From Dehalococcoidia bacterium (GTDB taxonomy: Bacteria; Chloroflexota; Dehalococcoidia; UBA1151; UBA1328): a stretch of DNA of 5,227 bases. Below, in pieces: positions 1 through 4,705 of this stretch. The position numbers and the translations under genes are program-made. Numbering within the stretch: the stretch's first letter is position 1; each line of letters opens with the position of its first letter. Location: NCBI GenBank assembly GCA_030745955.1, contig JASLNQ010000170.1, forward strand, positions 1 through 5,227. Reading direction: 5' to 3'. Below the pieces are notes generated by a model. The model searched no databases and had not been told where the DNA came from. It saw only the letters and a program-made list of their open reading frames with translations.

Positions 1-82
1 CAGGACCGTCGAAGACGAACGCCAGTGGCACTAGGACCGAACGCGCCGGTCAGGGCTGGTTTCTGACCGGAAAACGCACAGC
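1..82. other. left edge, no gene assigned; contains an 8-bp inverted repeat
   Basis: No gene can be assigned in these 82 bases. A plus-strand gene could end here, because the terminator at 84-116 also works in the plus direction. Two plus frames close before it: one at TAG 32-34 (tail ...EDERQWH) and one at TGA 64-66 (tail ...PNAPVRAGF). Neither tail is recognisable. A perfect inverted repeat CCGGTCAG (46-53) / CTGACCGG (63-70) with a 9-nt loop lies just before the terminator. It has no T-tract of its own, so it is more likely 3'-UTR structure or a protein site than a second terminator. Confidence 0.3.
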
Positions 83-83
83 A

Positions 84-116
84 AAAAACCCTCGGCTGAA
101 TCAACCGAGGGTTTTT
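84..116. terminator. bidirectional Rho-independent terminator
   Basis: A perfect 7-bp GC-rich stem, CCCTCGG (89-95) with CCGAGGG (105-111), encloses a 9-nt loop. It is flanked by an A-run (83-88) and a T-run (112-116, continuing GTTTTGTT). The A/T flanks lengthen the stem and give a U-tract in both directions. On the minus strand it lies 46 nt beyond the stop of the small gene at 163-327 and is its natural terminator. On the plus strand it would end whatever enters from the left edge. Confidence 0.92.
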
Positions 117-123
117 GTTTTGT

Positions 124-179
124 TGTCGCTCCGACAGGGCGCTACCGGTTGTTATCCGGGGGTCAGACGACCCGGTAGC
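124..179 (-). other. consecutive hairpins in the 3' region of the small minus-strand gene
   Basis: Two perfect inverted repeats precede the terminator on the minus-strand transcript. One is GCTACCGG (141-148) / CCGGTAGC (172-179), an 8-bp stem that encloses the stop codon of the small gene. The other is TGTCG (124-128) / CGACA (132-136), a 5-bp stem with a 3-nt loop. A competing stem GGGTC (160-164) / GACCC (169-173) overlaps the first. With the terminator at 84-116 this makes three stem-loops in a row, an arrangement typical of stable 3' ends or of small RNAs processed from 3' UTRs. Only the repeats are seen; any RNA role is inference. Confidence 0.4.
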
Positions 180-327
180 CCCTGCGTGTCCTGTTCTCGC
201 GGTAGTGGCTGTATCGCGCGACGGGATCTCCGAGCAGGTAAGCCTGGTTCAGCTCCTTCGGTGACACCATGCGCGTGTCGAATGCGTGCCCAAGCCGCTG
301 GAGCGTGAGACGGATGACGTTGGTCAA
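163..327 (-). CDS. hypothetical 54-aa protein, TTG start
   Basis: A short minus-strand gene. Read from TTG at 327 it gives 54 residues beginning MTNVIRLTLQRLGHAF and ending RGYRVV, then TGA at 163-165. The start is supported by GGAG (336-339) eight bases upstream. No ATG or GTG lies in frame between it and the upstream in-frame TAA. The protein is basic, with a short amphipathic N-terminal half (about residues 4-16), a middle KELNQAYLLGD stretch (24-34) and an Arg/Tyr-rich tail (39-52: YSHYRENRTRRGYR). No membrane segment or signal peptide is visible. A well-formed terminator follows 46 nt downstream and a dyad-rich leader precedes it, so it looks like a free-standing gene. I do not recognise the family. 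The AYL...ARY layout is faintly like small proteobacterial proteins of the DUF3563 or DUF1127 type, but the match is too weak to name. A basic small protein with nucleic-acid or protein-binding function is possible. Confidence 0.6.
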   Translation of the reverse strand: MTNVIRLTLQRLGHAFDTRMVSPKELNQAYLLGDPVARYSHYRENRTRRGYRVV

Positions 328-335
328 TTGAGTTA

Positions 336-339
336 CTCC
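336..339 (-). promoter_or_regulatory. ribosome binding site GGAG for the TTG-start small gene
   Basis: The minus strand reads ACGGAG, eight bases, then TTG. GGAG is a good Shine-Dalgarno core at near-ideal spacing. It is what decides the non-ATG start at 327. Confidence 0.65.
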
Positions 340-349
340 GTACGAATTC

Positions 350-373
350 CTAAACGGATTCCATACCGTTTAG
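350..373. promoter_or_regulatory. perfect inverted repeat CTAAACGG-N8-CCGTTTAG, operator or leader hairpin
   Basis: Two perfect 8-bp arms (350-357 and 366-373) are separated by 8 bp, so the arm centres are 16 bp apart. The element sits 22 bp upstream of the TTG start of the small gene, in its presumed leader. It could be an operator for a dimeric repressor. It could also be a leader hairpin close to the ribosome binding site at 336-339. No T-tract follows on either strand, so it is not a terminator. Confidence 0.5.
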
Positions 374-437
374 AGTCCTACCAGTGGGCTTCGTTATTAC
401 CCATCCGATGGACTGAGTTAATAATACCACCAATTCT

Positions 438-513
438 GACGATATTCGTCATGTAAACGAGTGTTTACTATCATATACACACGATATACAGGCGATATAC
501 AGTAATATATTAC
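438..513. promoter_or_regulatory. AT-rich cluster of dyads and 11-bp phased repeats
   Basis: Within 76 bp of strikingly AT-rich sequence there are four ordered elements. These are GACGA-TAT-TCGTC (438-450), GTAAAC-N4-GTTTAC (453-468), three tandem 11-bp units TCATATACACA / CGATATACAGG / CGATATACAGT (471-503; the last two share a perfect 10-mer), and the 12-bp perfect palindrome GTAATATATTAC (502-513). An 11-bp period puts the repeats on nearly one face of the helix. The cluster lies about 110-190 bp upstream of the small minus-strand gene and beyond the end of the acylase gene. The likeliest role is a multi-protein operator or upstream activating region for the small gene. An iteron-like or partition-like site is less likely because there is no rep or par gene in view. 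I could not fix a convincing -35/-10 pair here. Confidence 0.5.
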
Positions 514-674
514 GTTATTCGTCGCACTCACGGTTGTTTGCGCACGAAAGGGAATTGCCGTGCCGGTGTGGATTGATTTCGTGGGTATTTTCACCACTCT
601 TTAAGGTGATCGCGTGGCAACAATCGGGGAAGAGGCTGTGAAGTCCCCTTCCCCGTTCAAGTGAGAGCGTTGGC
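514..674. other. intergenic stretch without a convincing gene; one 8-bp hairpin
   Basis: This stretch separates the AT-rich regulatory cluster from the terminator of the acylase gene. No reading frame here has a credible start, ribosome binding site and protein-like composition. The one clear structure is CGGGGAAG (625-632) / CTTCCCCG (648-655), an 8-bp perfect stem with a 15-nt loop. It has no U-tract on either strand and lies just beyond the acylase terminator, so it may be 3'-UTR structure of read-through transcripts. Confidence 0.4.
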
Positions 675-696
675 AAAAACCGCCCGGTTAGCCGGG
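675..696 (-). terminator. Rho-independent terminator overlapping the acylase stop codon
   Basis: On the minus strand the end of the acylase gene reads CCCGG-CTAA-CCGGG, then CGG, then TTTTT. The 5-bp GC stem pairs plus-strand 692-696 with 683-687. The four-base loop (688-691) contains the TAA stop (688-690). The T-run is plus-strand A 675-679. A ribosome sitting on the stop codon would cover the hairpin, so termination should need ribosome release. The stem is short but pure GC. Confidence 0.65.
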
Positions 697-3045
697 TTGG
701 AGTTGCTGGGTGGTTTCGGCCTTTTCGGCTATTTCGCCCCAATCCCAGAGCTGCGGGATGGTCTCGACGTTCGCCCACATCTGCTGTTGATCTGAGAAGT
801 GCGGACTGCCCGGGTGTCCTGACGAACCGAGCGGGACGATCCACCGGCCATTACTCCAGTTCGACGGGTCGTGGATGTACCGGTTGATCGGACCGCTCTT
901 GATCAGGAACTCCGCTGGCGTCGGACTGGCGCTGGCGAACGGCACGTCTGAGTCACCGGCAGCTGCCACACGCGGTGGGTTCAGCCGCGCCGCTGCGTCG
1001 GGGAAGGCCCCGGCCAGCGGGTGTACGTGCCCGGTCTGGTGCAGATCGCCCCAGCGCCAGCTGGCAGGATCGTCGCCAAACCGATTTGCGAGGTAGAGGA
1101 CGCCGAACTTGAAGGCCGAATCAACGAGATCGACTGTCTCGAACCCGTAGTCGGCGTCCGCCAGGGTGCCATCGCTGAGCCTGCGGATAAAGTCGGGCTT
1201 CAACTGGCGTCGCAAGTGCCCTTCCGCACCGGTGTCAATCGGGCCGCCGATCACTTCGGCTGCCAGTTGCTTGCCGTACGCCCGGATTGCGAGCATGAAA
1301 TTCAGCCACCTACTTGTCGCCTCGTAGACCGCTGCGGCCGCAGAGTCTTTCTGCAGGTCGAAGTCCCACCCCCCGAACAGCGCAGCAGCCTTCGAATATT
1401 TTTCCTCCAGTCCATCCAGCGCCAAGATTGCCGGGACCAGCGCGCTCGCGGGAATCGAAACGGTGTCGGCGTGGATCGACGACATATCGGCCACGTCTGC
1501 TTTTCGATCGGCCAGCAGCCCGATCCGCGCGCGAATGCGCCGTGCCCGGTAGTCGGTGCCGAACAGGTGGGTCAGGTAATGGGGGTAGTCCTCACCGACC
1601 ACCCGCTGGTTGCACGTCACGATCCAGCCGGTGTCGGGATTTTTCGAGCGTGGTAGTTCCGAGTTCGGGATATAGCCGGTCCATTCGTGCTCACCGGTCC
1701 AGCCCGGCACGGGGCCCCAGCCGTTCACACTCGGTCTGACTGGAACGCGGCCCTTGAACAGGTAACCGAAATTGCCGTGGACATCGGCATAGGGATAGTT
1801 GTTGACACGGTCGGTCCAGTTGTCGAACGCAGTTTCAAGCTCATCAGCAGAGTGGGATTTCATCGCGTCGTATGCGGCGTCAACCCATTTCGTGCCATCT
1901 TTTGAGCCCGGGTCGGAGATCGCGATGCCCCAACCCGAGTCCACACTACCCGCGATAATCGGCCCGTGGTGGGTTTCGACTATCTCGATCGTCTCGGCGT
2001 CTTCCGGGGCGTTACCCCGAGCTGAAATCTGCGCGGTCGAATGACTCGCCCCGAGCCACTCGCCCTGGAACAGGTACTCAATTTTGTTGCCGGAACGGCG
2101 GAGTTGCTCGACGAACAGGTCCTGGGTATCGGCTCCGCCGTGGGTCATGCCCCACCCGACGTGCTCGTTGTGGGCGAAGTGCATCGCCATCGGAACGCCG
2201 GGGATGGAATGGCCCAGCGCCTGGAAGCCGGGGCCCTTGAGGTGCACCTGGTAGTAAACGTTCGGGACCTCAAGGCCGCGGTGTGAGTCGCCGGCAACGA
2301 GCGGCAGGCCAGAGACGGTGCGATCGCCAGAAATCGCCCAGCCGTTCGATCCACCATCGGTATCACGGAGCGACTGCGTGACACTTACGGTGTTCGTCAG
2401 CTCTTCGACCGCGTTCGCCACCGGACCGGTGTACACGGTTCCCGGTGGCACTGTCATCAGCGCACCGGGCTGGCTGCCTGGCGATATTACGGCGGCACGC
2501 TCGGGACCGACCTCTGCTGCAAGTTTCGCAATCCACAGCTTTTCCTGGAACGAGCCCTCGGCGGTGTTGCGGACCTTGTAGACCAGCACGCAGTGCCAGT
2601 CTTCCCACTTCTCGGGCTTTGCTCCGATCAATTTGTACTCGACGGGTAGTGTGGCGGTCGATTCGATAAATGCGTTCACGCCTGCGGTGTAGGCGGAGAT
2701 CATCGCCCTGGCATCCGGGCTGCACTCTTCCAGGTCGCGCTTCGAAACGTTGTGCAGGGCCCGCCGGCGCATGATCCGGTCCTCGGACAACCCGCCTGGC
2801 CCGAGGTACTCAGCCGATCTGCCCAGGCACCGCAGACGGTCGAAGTCCATCTGGAACAACCGGTCCTGCGCGGTTGCGAAACCCTGGGCGAAGAAGAGGT
2901 CCGGCTCGTTGTCGGCGGTGATGTGCGGGATGCCCCACCTGTCACGGTGGACCGTGGCGCCGCTGACAATGCCTTTCAGCCGCTGTGTGGACTCGACGTC
3001 GGGGAGTGCGGCCTGGAGATCAGTTTCGGTTATCTGGTTCGGCAT
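688..3045 (-). CDS. penicillin acylase family protein (peptidase family S45, Ntn hydrolase), cytoplasmic
   Basis: The 785-residue protein has the single-precursor layout of S45 amidases, which cut themselves into alpha and beta chains. Alpha-chain landmarks are HRDRWGIPHI (33-42), GFATAQDRLFQMD (55-67), AEYLG (78-82) and YTAGVNAFIE (119-128). A linker (about 200-232) precedes GG-SNGWAI. Ser233 should become the N-terminal nucleophile of a 553-residue beta chain. Other residues in family positions are His255 (beta-23), WGMT (298-301), ADTQD (305-309, likely calcium ligands Asp306 and Asp309) and Asn479 in VTCNQ (probable oxyanion-hole residue). PYADVHGNFGYLFKGRVP (418-435) and GHPGSPHFSDQQQMW (743-757) are also typical. 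These enzymes hydrolyse amide bonds of acylated amines; the natural substrate here is unknown and need not be a beta-lactam. No signal peptide is visible, unlike classical periplasmic penicillin G acylases, and an in-frame TAA 11 codons upstream rules out a longer N-terminus. The ribosome binding site is weak. It is transcribed divergently from the dehydratase-like gene at 3252. Confidence 0.93.
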   Translation of the reverse strand: MPNQITETDLQAALPDVESTQRLKGIVSGATVHRDRWGIPHITADNEPDLFFAQGFATAQDRLFQMDFDRLRCLGRSAEYLGPGGLSEDRIMRRRALHNVSKRDLEECSPDARAMISAYTAGVNAFIESTATLPVEYKLIGAKPEKWEDWHCVLVYKVRNTAEGSFQEKLWIAKLAAEVGPERAAVISPGSQPGALMTVPPGTVYTGPVANAVEELTNTVSVTQSLRDTDGGSNGWAISGDRTVSGLPLVAGDSHRGLEVPNVYYQVHLKGPGFQALGHSIPGVPMAMHFAHNEHVGWGMTHGGADTQDLFVEQLRRSGNKIEYLFQGEWLGASHSTAQISARGNAPEDAETIEIVETHHGPIIAGSVDSGWGIAISDPGSKDGTKWVDAAYDAMKSHSADELETAFDNWTDRVNNYPYADVHGNFGYLFKGRVPVRPSVNGWGPVPGWTGEHEWTGYIPNSELPRSKNPDTGWIVTCNQRVVGEDYPHYLTHLFGTDYRARRIRARIGLLADRKADVADMSSIHADTVSIPASALVPAILALDGLEEKYSKAAALFGGWDFDLQKDSAAAAVYEATSRWLNFMLAIRAYGKQLAAEVIGGPIDTGAEGHLRRQLKPDFIRRLSDGTLADADYGFETVDLVDSAFKFGVLYLANRFGDDPASWRWGDLHQTGHVHPLAGAFPDAAARLNPPRVAAAGDSDVPFASASPTPAEFLIKSGPINRYIHDPSNWSNGRWIVPLGSSGHPGSPHFSDQQQMWANVETIPQLWDWGEIAEKAETTQQLQPG

Positions 3046-3072
3046 GTTCGTTTTTGTCGGGAGATGTGGGGG

Positions 3073-3094
3073 CGGTTAATCGAGGTGATAACCG
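3073..3094. promoter_or_regulatory. inverted repeat CGGTTA-N10-TAACCG, probable operator
   Basis: Perfect 6-bp arms (3073-3078 and 3089-3094) with a 10-bp spacer lie in the gap between the divergent genes. The dyad covers the predicted transcription start and first leader bases of the acylase (minus -10 box at 3100-3105). That is where a repressor would sit. No regulator gene is in the window, so the protein that binds is unknown. Confidence 0.45.
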
Positions 3095-3099
3095 GGCGT

Positions 3100-3127
3100 A
3101 CTTTAGCTCCGGGTATGTCGGTGTCAA
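3100..3127 (-). promoter_or_regulatory. sigma70-like promoter for the acylase gene
   Basis: On the minus strand there is a consensus -35 TTGACA (plus 3122-3127), a 16-bp spacer and a -10 TAAAGT (plus 3100-3105; four of six consensus bases). The predicted start point is near 3093, giving a leader of about 48 nt before the ATG at 3045. Confidence 0.5.
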
Positions 3128-3138
3128 GGAATTTGAGG

Positions 3139-3166
3139 TTGACCCCGGCCGATTCGGGCAGATAAT
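3139..3166 (+). promoter_or_regulatory. sigma70-like promoter for the dehydratase-like gene
   Basis: The -35 TTGACC (3139-3144, five of six consensus bases) is followed by a 16-bp spacer and the -10 GATAAT (3161-3166, five of six). The predicted start point is near 3173, leaving a leader of about 79 nt before the ATG at 3252. Its -35 is only 11 bp from the -35 of the opposing acylase promoter, so RNA polymerase or one regulator between them could affect both genes. Confidence 0.55.
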
Positions 3167-3239
3167 CGCCGTGAGACCGAATGGGGGGACCGAACTCCGG
3201 CAGTTGAACCGCAAAACATGGCTCTAATCAAGCCAGGTC

Positions 3240-3243
3240 AGGA
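3240..3243 (+). promoter_or_regulatory. ribosome binding site AGGA for the dehydratase-like gene
   Basis: AGGA lies eight bases before the ATG at 3252 and supports that start. The protein begins MKITNARSW, the usual N-terminal strand of the enolase-superfamily capping domain. Confidence 0.65.
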
Positions 3244-3251
3244 AAAACGCA

Positions 3252-4433
3252 ATGAAGATAACAAACGCACGATCGTGGCTGGTAAAAGTCCCGTGGGACC
3301 AGAACCCCGGGGTCGGCGAGGGAAGAGCGGTCTCGGACCGTGTGTTCGTGTTCATCCAGGTCGACACCGACGAAGGAATCACCGGCTGGGGCGAGATCAC
3401 GACCTATCCGGGGCCGGTCGCCAACCGGGCGATATCGGCGTTCGTCGACCAGGTCGGCAAGTGGCTGATCGACGAAAATCCCGAGGACATTGAATGGATC
3501 TGGAACAAGATCTTCAGGGGAATGACCTACGTCGGGACACGCGGCGCAACGACCGCAGCCATCAGCGGCCTCGATATCGCGCTCTGGGACATCCGTGGCA
3601 AGGCCCTCAACCAACCAATATACAAGCTGCTGGGCGGTGCGGTCCGCGACAGGATCGCCCTCTACACGCACCCACCCCGGGCGACAACGCCGGACCAGAT
3701 TGCTGCGGCAGCCAAAGAGATCGTCGCATCGGGCCACCGTGCTTTCAAGATGGATCCGATGATGCACAACCTCCACGTCGGGAACGCCAGCTTCCTGGAC
3801 GGGGAGATCAGCCCCGAGGCAGAATCTGCGGCGATGGACATTCTCGCGGCCGCACGTGAAGCGGTCGGGCCCGACATCGAAATTCTGATCGACGCCCACG
3901 GCATGTACAACGTCCCGACGGGCATCCGGCTCGCCAACCAGATGGCGGAGTGGGACATCTTCTGGTTCGAAGAGCCGGTGCCTGTCGAGAGCTGGAAGGC
4001 GCTGAAGCAGGTGAGAGAACAGATCTCGCCACGTGTTTCGGTCGGCGAACGGCTCCACACCCGCTGGGAGTTCGTGCCGATCTTCGAGAACAACCTTGCC
4101 GATTACGTCATGCCGGATGTTACGTGGACGGGCGGGATTACCGAGCTGAAGAAGATCGCAACGATGGCCGAGGCGTACTACGTGCCGATTTCTCCGCACG
4201 ACGCCTCCGGGCCGATCAACGTGATCGCCGGTGCACAGGTGATGATGGGTGTACCGAACTTCTACAAGCTGGAAACCAGCCGTTACGACCTGTCGGGTTA
4301 CGACGTGATGATCGACCACCCACTCGATATCCGGGAGGGTGATCTGTATGTTTCCGACCGGCCGGGGTTGGGCCTTGACCTCGATCCCGAGTGGCTGGCG
4401 GCTCACGAGATGGACCTCAACGAGGAGTTCTGA
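3252..4433 (+). CDS. mandelate racemase/muconate lactonizing enzyme family protein, D-galactonate-dehydratase-like acid-sugar dehydratase
   Basis: A 393-residue enolase-superfamily enzyme of normal length and intact. The N-terminal capping domain covers about residues 1-120 (MKITNARSWLV; DEGITGWGE 40-48; AISGLDIALWDIRGKA 103-118). The metal-binding barrel follows (about 145-385). Predicted Mg2+ ligands are Asp214 (in IDAHGMYN), Glu240 (in FEEPVP) and Glu266 (in VGERLHTRWEF). Candidate acid/base residues are His216 of the D-x-H motif and His316 in SPHDASGP. From Asp214 the offsets +2, +26, +52 and +102 match those I recall for E. coli D-galactonate dehydratase (Asp183, His185, Glu209, Glu235, His285). 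The mandelate-racemase K-x-K pair is reduced to one Lys (Lys166, AFKMD). Such enzymes remove water from an aldonic or aldaric acid to give a 2-keto-3-deoxy acid in the cytoplasm. The substrate cannot be read from sequence, so no dgoD symbol is given. It lies head-to-head with the acylase gene, which suggests shared control. No terminator is seen after it. Confidence 0.92.
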   Translation: MKITNARSWLVKVPWDQNPGVGEGRAVSDRVFVFIQVDTDEGITGWGEITTYPGPVANRAISAFVDQVGKWLIDENPEDIEWIWNKIFRGMTYVGTRGATTAAISGLDIALWDIRGKALNQPIYKLLGGAVRDRIALYTHPPRATTPDQIAAAAKEIVASGHRAFKMDPMMHNLHVGNASFLDGEISPEAESAAMDILAAAREAVGPDIEILIDAHGMYNVPTGIRLANQMAEWDIFWFEEPVPVESWKALKQVREQISPRVSVGERLHTRWEFVPIFENNLADYVMPDVTWTGGITELKKIATMAEAYYVPISPHDASGPINVIAGAQVMMGVPNFYKLETSRYDLSGYDVMIDHPLDIREGDLYVSDRPGLGLDLDPEWLAAHEMDLNEEF

Positions 4434-4522
4434 GCCACGGGTTTCGGTGCCGATAACTCGCGACTGCCCCGGATAGCCGGCAGCCGTAGCAACCCTGTCG
4501 GGTTCACTTGCATCAAACCTGT
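4434..4522. other. short intergenic spacer, weak hairpin only
   Basis: These 89 bases follow the dehydratase-like gene. A small inverted repeat AACCC-TGTC-GGGTT (4491-4504) is present, but no T-run follows, so no Rho-independent terminator is called. No convincing promoter or ribosome binding site for the downstream ORF was found. Confidence 0.35.
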
Positions 4523-4705
4523 ATGGGTGATTTCAATCTTCTGCGGCTGGCGTTGGTTCGTCATGTTGCCGTACCGGGCGCGCTTGGGCTGATCGTTGCG
4601 GTTGTGGTGGCATGCTCGAACGACGCGGTGCCGGTGGACGGACAGGGGGCGGGTGCCGTTACAGCGGCTGTGTTGGACTTCAGCAAAGTGGGACTGATTC
4701 GATAA
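4523..4705 (+). pseudogene. N-terminal stump of a lipoprotein-like gene, probably truncated by the IS
   Basis: Read from ATG 4523 the ORF gives 60 residues. It starts with a basic n-region (MGDFNLLRLALVRH), then a hydrophobic core (about 17-30, GALGLIVAVVVA) and a Cys at 31 in VVAC-SND. That fits a lipobox cleaved by signal peptidase II, after which the Cys would be lipidated. Only 29 residues follow the Cys, too few for a usual lipoprotein domain. The last residues (50-60, VLDFSKVGLIR) lie on the putative IS terminus that begins at 4671. The likeliest story is a lipoprotein gene whose 3' part was displaced by the insertion. A TTG at 4508 would add five residues but has no better ribosome binding site; neither start has a good one. 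It could also be a chance ORF with a hydrophobic stretch. Confidence 0.4.

Noticed and set aside
471..503. CRISPR-like repeat array
   Set aside because: The repeat units are 11 bp and directly abutting with no spacers, so they are phased binding-site repeats at most.
560..604. Plus-strand micro-ORF (GTG start, MPVWIDFVGIFTTL) preceded by AAGGGA
   Set aside because: Fourteen codons with an SD-like sequence is easy to obtain by chance. No promoter or downstream gene gives it a role.
515..844. 109-aa minus-strand ORF overlapping the end of the acylase gene
   Set aside because: It is out of frame with the acylase over 688-844, would cross a Rho-independent terminator, and has no protein-like motif.
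1021..1656. 211-aa plus-strand ORF inside the acylase gene
   Set aside because: It is antisense to a protein with strong family conservation. Composition (Arg/Pro/Val-rich) and lack of a ribosome binding site fit a shadow frame.
688..3045. Reading the acylase as a beta-lactam-processing or antibiotic-resistance enzyme
   Set aside because: Family S45 membership does not give the substrate, the protein is apparently cytoplasmic, and no beta-lactam genes are nearby.
3228..4406. 392-aa minus-strand ORF opposite the dehydratase-like gene
   Set aside because: It is the antisense shadow of a high-GC gene. The plus-strand frame has clear family motifs and catalytic residues, while the antisense product is His/Arg/Val/Asp-rich with no recognisable domain.
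4508..4522. TTG at 4508 as the start of the lipoprotein-like ORF
   Set aside because: It adds five residues without a ribosome binding site. The ATG at 4523 gives a more typical signal-peptide n-region.
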